Positions 54,901 through 61,860 of a DNA stretch of 64,000 bases are shown piece by piece. The stretch is from positions 42,106,180 through 42,170,179 of the forward strand of contig OY747702.1 in assembly GCA_963556495.2 (NCBI GenBank), read 5' to 3'. This stretch comes from Valencia hispanica (Eukaryota > Chordata > Actinopteri > Cyprinodontiformes > Valenciidae). Each line of letters opens with the position of its first letter. Position 1 is the first letter of the stretch. The notes under the pieces were generated by a model. That model saw only the letters and a program-made list of their open reading frames with translations. It was not told where the DNA came from and did not search any database. The position numbers and the translations under genes were made by a program.

Positions 54901-54970
54901 TGAGAACGGAGTGGTGTCTCAGTCTGAGGTCATCAGAGCGTACGACACCACCAAACAGAGGACCAACTAG
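4087..54970 (+). CDS. atp8a1: atp8a1, P4-ATPase phospholipid flippase, C-terminal 14 coding exons (5' partial)
   Basis: The spliced product is the catalytic subunit of an aminophospholipid flippase, which moves phosphatidylserine (and phosphatidylethanolamine) to the cytosolic leaflet. This family works with a CDC50/TMEM30 partner. Joining the 14 exons gives 466 complete residues, numbered here from the first whole codon. Residues 1-140 are the end of the P domain, including GDGAND and the CCR-SP-QK segment. About 150-375 hold M5 to M10, and about 376-466 are the cytosolic tail with ER-AQLLK and GYAFS. Family proteins are about 1150-1165 residues, so some 700 residues (actuator domain, DKTGT site, N domain, M1-M4) lie upstream. 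All 13 introns are GT-AG with phases 0,2,0,0,0,0,1,0,0,0,2,2,1. The tail ([21 protein letters not shown]) matches ATP8A1 and not ATP8A2. The convergent shisa3 exon supports this. No frameshift or in-frame stop was seen. Confidence 0.97.
7351..7585 (-). mobile_element. Tc1-like transposon remnant, family C, minus sense
   Basis: It begins TACACTGATCAG, the end of a common fish Tc1-like family. It then has GGTAGGTGGTACGTGTGAAG and GCATGGATGGCAGGACAC, antisense transposase phrases. Most of the element is deleted. Confidence 0.65.
7895..8545 (-). mobile_element. non-LTR retrotransposon fragment (reverse transcriptase C-terminal part), broken
   Basis: On the minus strand one frame reads [20 protein letters not shown]. 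After a frameshift another reads [18 protein letters not shown] and then [16 protein letters not shown]. Further on come [12 protein letters not shown] and [20 protein letters not shown]. This is the order seen after the catalytic core in fish L2/CR1/Rex-type LINE reverse transcriptases. The catalytic core is missing, so it is 5'-truncated and dead. Confidence 0.8.
8600..9345 (-). mobile_element. Tc1-like transposase remnant, family B, minus sense
   Basis: On the minus strand the DNA-binding region reads [20 protein letters not shown] then [15 protein letters not shown], a helix-turn-helix typical of Tc1-like transposases. Antisense catalytic-region phrases follow at 8690-8870 (TGGCCAATCAAGCACAGTAA; TCCTGCTGGAAAATGAAATC). 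Deletions and frameshifts make it non-coding today. Confidence 0.8.
10106..11943. mobile_element. unclassified CpG-rich foldback element with a nested insertion
   Basis: The left arm (10106-10456) is repeated in reverse complement by the right arm (10899-11039 plus 11733-11943), roughly nine positions in ten by eye. Shared words in inverted order include TTTCAGTCAAAAATCCCGAG, TGCTCATGCGCGCATATT, AATTCATCTCATGAGTATCC, GGAGAGGCTGCGCCCTCGAA and TTTGGAGGAGGAGCCTAA. The spacer is about 440 bp. CpG words are unusually well kept. No transposase frame is visible and I see no clear target duplication, so the class is unknown. Confidence 0.85.
11040..11732. mobile_element. MITE-like element nested in the right arm of the foldback
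   Basis: The ends are inverted repeats: CCCCTCCTTTCCACCGGA at 11041 and its reverse complement ending at 11731, with similarity continuing for about 50 bp (CGTAAGC, ACGTTACA, GAGCAGCA). A second inner pair, CCCTTTCCACCGG and CCGGTGGAAAGGG, lies inside. The corresponding point of the left arm (near 10316) lacks this insert. No transposase frame. Target duplication is unclear (perhaps TA or none). Confidence 0.8.
12596..12768 (+). CDS. atp8a1: atp8a1 coding exon b, P domain
   Basis: This 173-nt exon has a TTTCAG acceptor and a GTAAAA donor. It encodes residues 22-78, beginning [15 protein letters not shown] and including [16 protein letters not shown] and [15 protein letters not shown]. These are highly conserved P-domain strands and helices. 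The last two bases (AG) join the next exon to make Arg of the CCR-SP motif. It lies 653 bp downstream of the foldback element. Confidence 0.97.
12769..15589 (+). other. atp8a1 intron, 2.8 kb
   Basis: AT-rich unique-looking sequence with short homopolymer runs. I recognise no repeat family, gene or RNA in it. Confidence 0.7.
15590..15773 (+). CDS. atp8a1: atp8a1 coding exon c, P domain with GDGAND
   Basis: This 184-nt exon has a TTTCAG acceptor and a GTGAGC donor, and encodes residues 79-140. [18 protein letters not shown] is followed by GDGAND at 15663-15680, the conserved Mg-coordinating loop of P-type ATPases. The downstream [20 protein letters not shown] stretch is the signature linking the P domain to M5. 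It ends on a codon boundary after IAQ. Confidence 0.98.
15774..19102 (+). other. atp8a1 intron, 3.3 kb
   Basis: No repeat family or gene recognised. It carries several T-rich tracts, for example near 16690 and 18220. Confidence 0.7.
19103..19213 (+). CDS. atp8a1: atp8a1 coding exon d, start of M5
   Basis: Exactly 37 codons between a CACACAG acceptor and a GTAAGT donor, phase 0 on both sides. It reads [20 protein letters not shown] then [17 protein letters not shown]. The CFYKN lysine sits in M5, where family studies place a residue important for lipid transport. Confidence 0.98.
20995..21122 (-). repeat. remnant of a dispersed GGGCTGGATGATAT-type repeat
   Basis: The minus strand begins TAGGGCTGGATGATATAG and continues with ATCGATA-rich sequence. 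A similar opening on the + strand is at 32477. Family not named. Confidence 0.45.
22336..22475 (+). repeat. tandem duplication, about 72-bp period, two copies
   Basis: CTACACTCGTTTAGGGGCCT at 22336 and CTACACTTGTTTAGTGGCCT at 22408 start two aligned units. Both continue with GAAGCA-ATAAAC-GACATTTC, TCCACT and ACTGGTTCA-TAT. A few substitutions separate the copies. Confidence 0.85.
22997..23515 (-). mobile_element. Tc1-like remnant, family A, minus sense
   Basis: It starts CAGTGCCTTGCAAATGTGTT, the terminal sequence of this family. It then carries antisense pieces TCAGATTGGATGGATGGAA and TGTTCGCTAATGTTCTCTAA. The middle is deleted. Confidence 0.75.
23615..23980 (+). repeat. dispersed repeat, copy 1 (partner at 63755-64000)
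   Basis: TTTTGAAATGCATGTAT, CACCTTAGTCC-GCTAAA and ATCGAGCTAA are shared in the same order and orientation with 63759-63870. GCCTGGG-ACTC and GCAGGAATAACAACACC correspond to 63937-63996. The outer limits are approximate. Confidence 0.75.
24697..24838 (+). pseudogene. MADF-domain gene fragment (Harbinger transposon associated), in-frame stop
   Basis: From ATG at 24697 the frame reads [20 protein letters not shown] then [12 protein letters not shown], a stop, and [16 protein letters not shown] in the same frame. The pattern L-W-LY-K-YHDR-KE--W-EIA is that of MADF domains, which accompany Harbinger-type transposases in fish. The TAG at 24793-24795 stands where the family has Trp (TGG), so one base change explains it. 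Nothing of a DDE nuclease is visible nearby. Confidence 0.65.
24929..24979. repeat. (AT)n microsatellite
   Basis: About 25 uninterrupted AT units. Confidence 0.97.
25049..25094. repeat. perfect 18-bp inverted repeat with 10-nt loop
   Basis: CTGTTAGTGTGTGGTGTG at 25049-25066 and its exact reverse complement at 25077-25094 flank a 10-nt loop. The sequence is a possible non-autonomous transposon centre or end. A related word (TGTAGTGTGTGCCAGCCTTA) lies near 25180. Confidence 0.9.
27815..27889 (+). CDS. atp8a1: atp8a1 coding exon e, M5-M6 loop
   Basis: This 75-nt exon of 25 codons has an ACACAG acceptor and a GTGAGT donor, phase 0. It reads [20 protein letters not shown] then GLYNV. It completes M5, forms the short loop and enters M6. 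Confidence 0.98.
27890..29354 (+). other. atp8a1 intron, 1.5 kb
   Basis: No recognisable gene, RNA or repeat family. Confidence 0.7.
29355..29477 (+). CDS. atp8a1: atp8a1 coding exon f, M6 and M6-M7 cytosolic loop
   Basis: This 123-nt exon of 41 codons has an ACTATAG acceptor and a GTAAGA donor, phase 0. [14 protein letters not shown] completes M6. The conserved cytosolic loop follows: [20 protein letters not shown] and AMGFNTK. Confidence 0.98.
30656..30674. repeat. (TTA)n simple repeat
   Basis: About six TTA units inside an AT-rich intron stretch. Confidence 0.85.
32477..32840 (+). repeat. remnant of a dispersed GACTGGGCGATAT-type repeat
   Basis: It opens GGGACTGGGCGATATGG and closes near GATAAATCGATATAATAG, a style of repeat common in fish. 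The end word TTTGGGGACC at 32876 resembles a separate hAT MITE end. Confidence 0.45.
32925..34030 (-). mobile_element. Tc1-like remnant, family A, minus sense
   Basis: Antisense phrases in order: TTCAGACTGGATGGAGAGTG, AAGCATGATGTTGCCATCAC, CACATGTTTGCTTTGTCACC, GATGATGGATTGAACAGT, TGCTTTAAACTTCTCCACAT and TTACACACAGGTGGGCACTA. Unrelated sequence appears to sit at about 33120-33480. No intact frame. Confidence 0.8.
35451..35529 (+). CDS. atp8a1: atp8a1 coding exon g, M7
   Basis: This 79-nt exon has a TTTGCAG acceptor and a GTTAGT donor. It reads [20 protein letters not shown] then LKAFQH, the M7 helix, and ends with one base (G) of a split Asp codon. Confidence 0.97.
35530..36761 (+). other. 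atp8a1 intron, 1.2 kb, phase 1
   Basis: No recognisable gene or repeat. Confidence 0.7.
36762..36823 (+). CDS. atp8a1: atp8a1 coding exon h, M7-M8 outer loop
   Basis: This 62-nt exon has a TTCACAG acceptor and a GTAAGT donor. It completes Asp and then reads [20 protein letters not shown], the exoplasmic loop and the beginning of M8. It ends on a codon boundary. Confidence 0.97.
36824..38941 (+). other. atp8a1 intron, 2.1 kb
   Basis: AT-rich. The stretch around 37350-37460 (AACTCAAAAAGTTATGGAC and following) may be part of a dispersed repeat, but I cannot name a family. Otherwise nothing recognised. Confidence 0.6.
38942..38998 (+). CDS. atp8a1: atp8a1 coding exon i, M8
   Basis: A 57-nt exon of 19 codons, phase 0 on both sides, between CAACAG and GTAGGT. 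It reads [19 protein letters not shown], the end of M8. It is separated from the next exon by only 302 bp. Confidence 0.96.
39301..39408 (+). CDS. atp8a1: atp8a1 coding exon j, M9
   Basis: A 108-nt exon of 36 codons between CTCACAG and GTAAAC, phase 0. [20 protein letters not shown] is the M9 helix. It is followed by the loop [16 protein letters not shown]. Confidence 0.98.
40216..40674. mobile_element. piggyBac-type MITE with TTAA target duplication
   Basis: The terminal repeat AGGGGACATATTATGCC (40216-40232) and its exact reverse complement (40658-40674) are flanked by TTAA at 40212-40215 and 40675-40678. The 459-bp element has no transposase frame. TTAA duplication is the hallmark of piggyBac elements. 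Confidence 0.9.
42540..43370 (+). mobile_element. Tc1-like remnant, family A, plus sense
   Basis: The transposase N-terminal helix region is still readable at about 42690-42780 ([20 protein letters not shown]). Downstream are TTATGCCGTGGGGATAGATT, CTTGAGACTGGGGCAGGGGT and CAGCAGCACAACCACTTTAA, degenerate versions of the catalytic region. Stops and deletions inactivate it. Confidence 0.8.
44750..44763. repeat. poly-C run
   Basis: 14 consecutive C. The length may be unreliable in sequencing. Confidence 0.9.
45965..46825 (-). mobile_element. Tc1-like remnant, family A, minus sense
   Basis: Antisense phrases CAAGTCTTGCCACAGACTCT, TTTGACTGGGTCATTCTAGC, TTGTTTTGCTGGAAGGTAAC and TTTCAACAATGGATTTCATC are followed by the element end CCACACTTTTCAG to GGAAGGCACTTTTA. 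The inverted copy at 42540-43370 lies in the same intron. Confidence 0.8.
46957..47284. mobile_element. hAT-type MITE with perfect 8-bp target duplication
   Basis: GTATAGAG stands at 46949-46956 and again at 47285-47292. The ends are GAGTGGTTCCCAAAC and, reversed, CAGTAGTTCCCAAAG, the fish CAGTGGTTCCC type. GACCCC words follow inside both ends. 328 bp, no transposase. Confidence 0.88.
47683..47771 (+). CDS. atp8a1: atp8a1 coding exon k, M10
   Basis: This 89-nt exon has a CCTGCAG acceptor and a GTGAGT donor. It reads [20 protein letters not shown] then SLIFDVAYK plus two bases of a split Val codon. This is M10, the last membrane helix. An (AC)11 tract begins 50 bp after the donor. Confidence 0.97.
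47772..48116 (+). other. atp8a1 intron, 345 bp, phase 2
   Basis: A short intron containing a pyrimidine-rich segment and (AC)11 at 47821-47842. Confidence 0.85.
47821..47842. repeat. (AC)11 microsatellite
   Basis: Eleven AC units, 50 bp after the M10 exon donor. Confidence 0.95.
48117..48209 (+). CDS. atp8a1: atp8a1 coding exon l, proximal cytosolic tail
   Basis: This 93-nt exon has a TTTACAG acceptor and a GTACAG donor, less consensus-like than the others in the gene. It completes Val and then reads [20 protein letters not shown] then [10 protein letters not shown], with two bases of a split Ser codon. The acidic helix is characteristic of ATP8A1 tails. Confidence 0.96.
48210..50404 (+). 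other. atp8a1 intron, 2.2 kb, phase 2
   Basis: No gene or named repeat recognised. A short (CA)n stretch lies near 50073-50084. Confidence 0.7.
50405..50496 (+). CDS. atp8a1: atp8a1 coding exon m, cytosolic tail
   Basis: This 92-nt exon has a GTGCAG acceptor and a GTAAGT donor. It completes Ser, then reads [20 protein letters not shown] then [10 protein letters not shown]. The wording is that of ATP8A1. ATP8A2 tails differ clearly here. Confidence 0.97.
51226..51350 (-). repeat. common fish repeat tail
   Basis: AATTCAATTCAGTTTATTTA, TATAGCGCCAATTCACAACA and CTCAAGGCACTTAACAAG form a phrase widespread in teleost genomes. It is read here as the antisense 3' end of a retrotransposon, but the family is not assigned. 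Confidence 0.6.
53440..54510 (+). mobile_element. Tc1-like transposon remnant, family D, interrupted by a SINE
   Basis: Transposase-coding phrases run in order: GAAGACGCTGGCTGAAGTTA, TTTAGGAGACTCTTCCAATG, AGGAAAAAGGGAGAAACTTT, TGGTGCACTTGGCAAAATAG, CACCATCTGAAGACCTCAAC. After the SINE come TAAATGGACAATGACCCCAA (the DND-PKH motif coding region) and TCCAGCAAACTACTGTG. Many substitutions and stops, so it is dead. Confidence 0.82.
54068..54247 (+). mobile_element. tRNA-derived SINE inserted in the Tc1-like remnant
   Basis: The tRNA-like head has an A box TGGCGCAGTGGG (54077-54088) and a perfect B box GGTTCGATTCC (54142-54152). The tail has TTCAATAAAGGCCACTG and ends in A-rich sequence near 54247. 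The head-plus-AATAAAGGC tail is a common fish SINE layout. It splits the transposase gene exactly before the aspartate-coding GACAATGACCCC stretch. Confidence 0.85.
54879..54970 (+). CDS. atp8a1: atp8a1 terminal coding exon with GYAFS autoinhibitory motif and stop
   Basis: It follows a GCTTTCAG acceptor. It completes His and then encodes 29 residues: [20 protein letters not shown] then YDTTKQRTN, with TAG at 54968-54970. GYAFS lies at 54881-54895. In Drs2p and ATP8A2 this motif is part of the autoinhibitory tail that occupies the nucleotide pocket, and I infer the same role here. The last residues (RTN) differ from the mammalian ending I recall (RPDEW). Confidence 0.98.
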
Positions 54971-56420
54971 TGGTGAGCCGCAGCCCTTCCTGTTCCCACT
55001 CGGACCTTTTGGAGCCATGGCTGCTGTCTCCGCCGGGGTTATTTAACGGAAAGACAGGCGTCGGTGGGTGTATAAACTTCCAGCACAGAAGGGAACCTAA
55101 AGACAAATACATGGACTGAGGAACAATGAAAAGTCTTTGAAAACTGTGTAGGGAAAAAAAAACAAAAGGATGGATACAAACAGTGTTCACTATCAGCTGT
55201 GTTTGTGTGTCCAGCAGAATTGATGAGCACTGTGCGTCTTTTGGCATTTTGTGGTCTGAAGTTCTTCGCTTTTCTCGCTCCGTTTTGTCAGAGCATACCT
55301 CTGCTTCCTGTTGAATGACCGCTTTTTAGCACTGAGCCACAAAGCCTGAAACCATTATGTTAAACCACTGCTAAACACTGTTAGTACATAGGTAAAAACC
55401 ACCAGACAGTAGGTAGTTCAGAGGAATCGAACTTGTGAAAGATTGCCAAAGAGCAGTCGTGTATACAATCGTCCAAGTACTAGTGAATTCGGACAATTTT
55501 ATACCAAATGCAGGTAAATGTTCTTCAGACCACTTCAGAGCAAATGTTTGTAATGTTTTAGTTTCTTTTTGCACTTAAGTGAGCATCTCTTGTGTGACGC
55601 CTTACATCTGCTCATGCCTTCGTCCTTGTTTGTTCTTTTAACTCGGTTAATTTAGGTTTCTAGTTTCAGCCTTTACACATATAGATACCGTGCCTAGTTT
55701 TTAGTCCTTTAAGCTTTTAATTTTTTCTTTAAATTTCACAGTAGTCCTGTTTCCTCCTCTTTTAACAGCCGTAGCTCGGCTATCGACCTAGAATCGCATT
55801 CCACACATCACTTCTGTCTCAACAATCACAGCGGTGCCTACCTGAAACTTTTCCCTCTTAGAAGAAAAAGATTGCCAAGAATAATTTAGTGCTACTTGGA
55901 AGCTCTCTCTCTTTCTCTTTCTCTCGCACACACACACTTACACAAACCTAAAGACAAAACCACTGTCTGAACTCCACAGTATTGCACTCCTGCGGTGTTT
56001 AAAACTGCAGATCTGCTCCGGCAGAGTTGAGCTGAAAGCAAGCTCACAGTAGTGGTAGTGTTTCCCCTAAAAAATTGAGATTTTATCCCTTCAAACATAA
56101 GTGCCATTAGCTTAAGGGGGAGAAATATTAGCCAGGAAACTTCACAACGGTATCAAAACCACTTTCTCTCTGTAGTTCTTTTGTGAATTTGTATTTTTAT
56201 ATTGGAGATCTATGACTTTTGCATTGATTGGCTTTGTAATGAATAGTCTATAACTTTTAATTTTTGGCAGGATAGAATAGATCTGATGTGGAAACTGAGC
56301 TTTCTTAAATGTCTCGTAATTAATATGAATATTATTGTTCCAGCTTGTTTTATTTATATTTGACTGGTCAGTGTCTGTGCGATTGCTTTTTTTCTCCCTA
56401 TGGGAGATCAGATTTCTGAC

Positions 56421-56437
56421 TGTGTGTGTGTGTGTGT
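56421..56437. repeat. (TG)n tract in atp8a1 3'UTR
   Basis: Eight TG units plus one base. Further TG-rich sequence occurs to about 56546. Confidence 0.9.
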
Positions 56438-57224
56438 CACTTCACAGCCTGCATGTGCATGTGCAGTATGTGTGTGTGGATGGACTGCATGTGTGTGACT
56501 GGGAGTCCTGGTGTGTTTCTTTTATCTGTGTGTGCGTGTGTGTGTGATGATGCTTGCTCCAGTTGTTCGTCTGCACGACTTCAGGTATAGTTCTAATTTA
56601 TCTTTATGTGCTGCTGCATGACCCATACAGGGGAGTGAGTGTCTGTGTGCAGGATGACTGCGTGTTTGTGTGTATGTTTGGCTCGCTTTTACACAAAGTG
56701 TTGCACAATGCACTCAATGTACCTTTCCAGTTGTTAATATCTGGTATGATCTAGTTTATGATTTCTAAGGATATATATATGTTTGTAACTTGTTTTACTT
56801 CATACAATGTACCTCTGCGCTACAGGAATGCTCTTTTGTGTTTTGAGTTTCAGATACTTGTTTTCTACTCGTTAATAGTGTGAAAAACTTGATTGTTTGT
56901 TGGTCATTTCCAAGCAGCTGAATGTGGATGTTGTCGACGTGGAAGGCTTGGACTGTCGCTTCTTCTTTTTTGCAGAAAACACAAAACTTTTGTCGTCTGT
57001 GAATGTCGTGGGCTGCATGAATGGATAACACAAACTGTTCGCCGACCTGTTAACTGTACTACACTGACTCTCTCTCGAGTGCTGATCACCTTGCAAAAGA
57101 TAAAAAAATTGCACCCTTTAAGGTTTTCTTTTTAATGTCCGATTCTGTTCTTTTGTTCAATGATTGTTCTGCATGTTGGGTTTGCAAACCTAATAAGTGT
57201 TGTCTTTTACTGCCATGAAGGACT

Positions 57225-57230
57225 AATAAA
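57225..57230 (+). promoter_or_regulatory. polyadenylation signal AATAAA of atp8a1
   Basis: A canonical AATAAA followed at once by ATAAAC, 2.25 kb after the stop codon. It is the best candidate because a retrotransposon fragment begins about 290 bp further on. Confidence 0.65.
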
Positions 57231-57517
57231 ATAAACTTTACAGTCATGGAGGTACATTGCAAACACACTGGCTGATTCTTGTGCATGTATAGACGGTCAT
57301 CACTGTGGCATATGTAGTTTAGCAACTAGATAAACAGATTAGATGTTCCCTGGCTGATGCCAATTTCTGGTTTTCTTTCAGGTGGTACCTGCCGATTTAA
57401 TTTTTTGTGTCACTATAAAACATAAAAGAGGAAAAAAAGTCCTGTGTTTGTAGAAATGTTCATAAGCTTTATGTAATTTGTATTAAACCTAAAAACGGCC
57501 ACCCAATTGTTGGTTGA

Positions 57518-58628
57518 TTGATTTTTAGACCACATACGTTCAGAAGTTCAGTTTTGATGCATTTAATTAGTGTTAAAAAAAGATTACCAGAGTCTGCCCC
57601 ATTCTCTCTCACCAGTAGAACTGATTACTGTATTGCCCTGCATTCTGGTCTTCCCAAAAAGAGTATATCAGGTTTGCAACTTCTACAACATTCAGCAGCA
57701 CGTGTCCTGATGAAGACCAGAAGGCTGGAGCACATTACACTTGTCTTAAATTCATTGCATTGGCTCCCCATATGTTTTAGGATCGATTTTAAGGTTCTTT
57801 TAATGCTTTTCAAGTCTCTTAATGATCTTGGGCCTTTTTATCTTTCCGAAATGCTTTTATCATATGATTCTTCGCGGTCTCTGCTCTCCTCTGGCAGCTC
57901 TCTCCTTGTCATCCCTAAAGTCAGGACACGTGTCACGGCGGGGCGTCTTTCCAATACTATGGCCCTCACCTCTGGAACAGGCTGCTGGAGGACCTCAGGG
58001 CCGCAGAGAACATTCATGTTTTTAAGAGCAGGCTCAAGACTCACCTTTTTAGCTTAGCTTTTAACTGATTATTATTTATTATAGTCTGTTTAATTGCGCT
58101 GCATGTTTTACTTGCTTATATTTTATCAGTGTTTTACTAGTTAGTATTGTCATATTTATCCACTGTTTATTTTTATTTTTTAACTTATTTTATTCTTCCT
58201 TCCAGTGTTTCCTCTGTGGGAGCCCTCTGCCTCGGGAGCAGTGGTTCAGCTGTGGCTGCCTGGATGCTCTCCAGGTAGCGCTTGGGTGGAGGTGCGGGTC
58301 TCGGCCTCGCCTCCTCTGGGCGCTCTGTGTCAGTGCCTTGGCTGCTGCAGTTGATGTGCTGCTGCCGGTGCAGATGGCTCCTTTGATGGCGTTTCCTTAC
58401 CTTACCTGACTCATCTGTACTCAGCCAGATATCATACTTAATGTTGCTCTTGAGTGTGATCGCATAGGGGTTTGGTTGGGGGGAGGGAGGTATAATTGTT
58501 ATCATGCTTTTAATTATGTGGTAGAGGGATGGGAATGTGGTTTATGTGTGGTAATTTTAATCTGTAAAGCACTTTGAGTTACAATGTTTATATTATTAAA
58601 AGCGCTTTAAATAAAGTTTGATTGATTT
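57518..58628 (+). mobile_element. LINE 3' fragment (reverse transcriptase end plus 3' tail)
   Basis: A frame open from 57518 to 58057 reads SRTDYCIALHSGLPKKSISG, LQLLQHSAARVLMKTRRLEH and LHWLPICFRIDFKVLLMLFK. The canonical ending (ASFQYYGPHLWNRLLEDLRA, then KSRLKTHLFSLAF and TGA at 58066-58068) is in another frame, so there is a frameshift near 57935. The tail ends AAGCACTTTGAGTTACAATG to AATAAAGTTTGATTGATT. 5'-truncated. It begins about 270 bp after the inferred atp8a1 cleavage site. Confidence 0.85.
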
Positions 58629-59429
58629 ATTAAAAACAAATCATACTTTTCAGGATTTGACCGGCCAATTCTGATCAAAGCTGATCAAGTGAAAACTGGC
58701 TGACTCAGATCTTTGAACAATTGATTTGTGCATCTCTAATAGCAACAAAATCAAATTGGAAAAAGAGGACAAAAACATCACAAGGAAATACAAGATCATA
58801 AACCAAATACAGATATTAATTTGTGAGCTTTTTGCTGTAGTCTGAATTATTCTATCCCACAAAGACTAGCAGACAACCCTCCAGACTAATTACCTTGTTT
58901 CACACTAGAGGCACCAATGTTGTCCTTGGCTGTATTTGCTGTAAAAACACAACGGACGCCATCTTTTGAAGTGATCCAAGGATAGCAAATTAACTGAAGA
59001 GGCTGCTTAGTAATACACTGACTGAAATGCATGAAGCATTAATCATGTAACATTTCTGTTCCAGCGGATATTAAAAAGTGTGGAGAAGGATGGAGTTTAG
59101 TACCGTTATCCTTTTCCAATTCTGGATTGGTATGGGAAAAAAATCAAAGAACGGAAAAATGTTCGCGTTGCCAAACGTAACTTTTTACTCTAAAAAGAAA
59201 TCTTTAAAAAAATTAATTAAAAGTAATCATTTATATCTTTGTGTCAACATCCCATTTCAGTTTTTCTTCACTTACCTGTTCATCATTTAGATTTTTGACT
59301 CTCCGCTGAAACCAAATTCTTTCAGTGATCAGAAAAGGACTTTTTCACTGCTCCTCAGGCCTCAAGACCATCATCAGGATTATTTTAATTAGTCATGTGC
59401 TTTGTAAACTGGGTTGTGGTCTATGTTGT

Positions 59430-60350
59430 TGGCCACATTTACACATTTATTGGCACCTCTGTGTGTGAAGTGTAAAAATCCTTAAATTAGTCTTTAATTG
59501 TAGCAGTAGTCTCACACTAAACCTTTATAAGAATCCAACCCTTAATTAGAACTTTTTGCACCTTTTTTTTTACTTATTTAACCTTACTTTATATTAAAAC
59601 TGGTTTGCTAAATAGACACCAATAGACCTCTCAGGATTTTACAAGATTGGAGCATACAGAGACAGATCTTTACCATTCCTTAGAACTATGGACCGAGGTG
59701 ACCATAAAGGAGAATTGATTTTTTTGTGTGTTAAGAAATTTCTTTTATTTGGCCATATGTCGTACGTCATTATCCTGCTGAAAGACCCTATTTTAAGGGG
59801 GTGGGACGCTGCCAGATTTATACTTAATACTTTTTAAATACCGTTTAAAAAGAATTCATGCCATTCACCCCAACAAGATTCCCAGGATCTTTGAGAAAAC
59901 CGACCCATAGCATCACACATCCTTCACTGCACTCCATTTTGTGAAGACAAAGCACACAGCTCCCGTTTAAAAATCCACTTTATTAGTGGTTATGGGAGAG
60001 AAGAGATTTGTTTATTTCTGCCATGCCTCCTTAAACAACCAGCTGACGTATAGATGGTGTCTTATGGTTATTATGGAAACTATCCTGCTCTGCAAGAGAA
60101 AAATGGGTCTTCATCCAGCTTAGTGGCTAAAAAAGATGACTAATTATAGGTTCTCTCTTCATCCCTCTGGTCCAACAGTGCCATTTGAATTGTATTTAAA
60201 AAAAAAAATTAGTTTACTTAAAGGTTGGATTAAAATGCATCTGATATTTAAAGCTGACCCAAACAGAGACGTCAAACTGCTTCTTTTTTTTTGTTTTTTT
60301 TTGACATAATTTAGATGAATGATTGTGGCCGCTGTTAATCATGGTGGTGA
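59430..60350 (-). mobile_element. Tc1-like remnant, family E, minus sense
   Basis: ACACATTTATTGGCACCTCT marks the end. TTATCCTGCTGAAAGACCC, TTCATGCCATTCACCCCAAC and AAGATTCCCAGGATCTTTGA are antisense internal phrases. Limits are approximate. Confidence 0.6.
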
Positions 60351-61099
60351 ATACATTGTTTCGCCTGGGAAAATGACCACTTATCCCAACAACAGGGTTT
60401 GATTATATGAAAATCTAAAGAATCCTAACTAATGTGCTCTTGATCTTGTTATTGTGGCAAACAGATGTCATGTGGTTCTTTTGAAACGTTTTTAGGGGCT
60501 TAGGATTGAGAAAAAAGGCAAAAGTTCATAAAACTCACTTTCCTTTTATTTAGCTTTGCAAAAGCATAGAGTATCTTTCCAATGAGGTTCTAAAAATGTG
60601 TTCCCAAATTGTACTTCCCTTTGAGGGGACAGAAGGGGAATGTGTTGCAGATGTTCAGCCTGAAACTCATCCTGTAAGATGCGTTTTTGCGATTAAAGCT
60701 GTAATTTTATGTACCCTCTACATCCAGCAGCAAACATCCGCGGCAGGTTTCAGGAGATGCTGATCGGCAGATCTGTTTCACAGTCAGGTAACCGGGGAAC
60801 AGAAAAGTCTTTGTGCCGGCTCCCCTATCTATAGCTGCTGTTGCAACCTAAACTTGTTTCTGGAGGGAGTTGTTTTTAACACTGCGACCATGCCATGCTC
60901 ATTGAGCACTGACAATGACTGATCTCAACTCTGCATTCCTGCCGTGAAGTCTGGCGCAAGAAAAAACTACAGGTAGGGAGCTGCCATGTTGGTCCGACCA
61001 CTCCAGCACTCGACCCTGACTAAATATTCGGTTCTTTATCTCATTTAATAAGACATCTTCACACACTTATGTCTAATTTTTTTTTTTTATCCCTGGAAA

Positions 61100-61860
61100 G
61101 GAAAAGAATGATGAAACCCTACCCCTAAAAGCTAACTACACTTCTTGTAGCCATCTATCAGTCACTCAGATGTTTGAGGGGTTTCATTCACGTAAAGTCT
61201 GTTTCAAGTCACTCCAAAGCATCTCAAAATAATACAAAGGTCTTGGCTTCTTCCAGAGACTCTTTATTCGTCTGCCTCTTGTTGATTTTCTGGTGTGTTT
61301 TGTGAGCACGCGGTTTCAAGTCTTCAAGTATTCTTACACACAATGACAAAATTCACAGCCCAAAGAACATTAATCTGGAAGTCTTGGTCTGTATCTATGT
61401 TCTCACTGGCAAACTTTAGTATGGCCTTCCTGTTTCTCTCCAAAGATCAAAATCTCCTTGCACACCTCCCATGAAAGTCCATCTCATGCAGTCTCTGATT
61501 GCACAGGAATGCACTTTCATATCAACTACAGCAAGAGCCTGCTATAGGTTCCCTACTGACATTTAAGGGTTTTTTTCAGACTAATTTCTAGCGTCTTCTG
61601 GTTTACTTTCACGGTGAAGTTGCTTGAAAGACGAGACCTGGGCATGTTGGCAGTTGTTTTGAATGTACTCCATTTGTAGACTTGTTTTCCAGGCTGTGGA
61701 ATAACTGATTTTAAATTCATTTGAAACCTCTTTAAATCCCTCGCCAGACTCATAAGCTGCACCAATCTTCTTTCAGAAAGCCTCTGCAAGCTTTCTTTTT
61801 TGTCTGTTCATGGTGTTTACTCTCACTTCAACAGTCAGGAAGACACCAAACTGGATTATC
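61100..61860 (-). mobile_element. Tc1-like remnant, family F, minus sense (DNA-binding region readable)
   Basis: On the minus strand a 78-residue frame (61789-61553) reads VYKWSTFKTTANMPRSRLSS after GKQ. This fits the second helix-turn-helix of Tc1-like transposases (KW--F-T--N-PR-GRP). The catalytic part is missing or unreadable. Confidence 0.6.

Larger units (their letters stand above)
54971..57245 (+). other. atp8a1: atp8a1 3' untranslated region
   Basis: About 2.3 kb from the TAG stop to just after the AATAAA signal. It carries a (CT)n/(CA)n stretch at 55900-55938 and TG-rich stretches at 56421-56437 and about 56526-56546. The end is inferred from the signal position, since no transcript evidence is available. 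Confidence 0.7.

Noticed and set aside
4087..54970. Assignment as atp8a2 instead of atp8a1
   Set aside because: The tail ([34 protein letters not shown]) is the ATP8A1 wording, and the neighbour is shisa3-like rather than shisa2-like.
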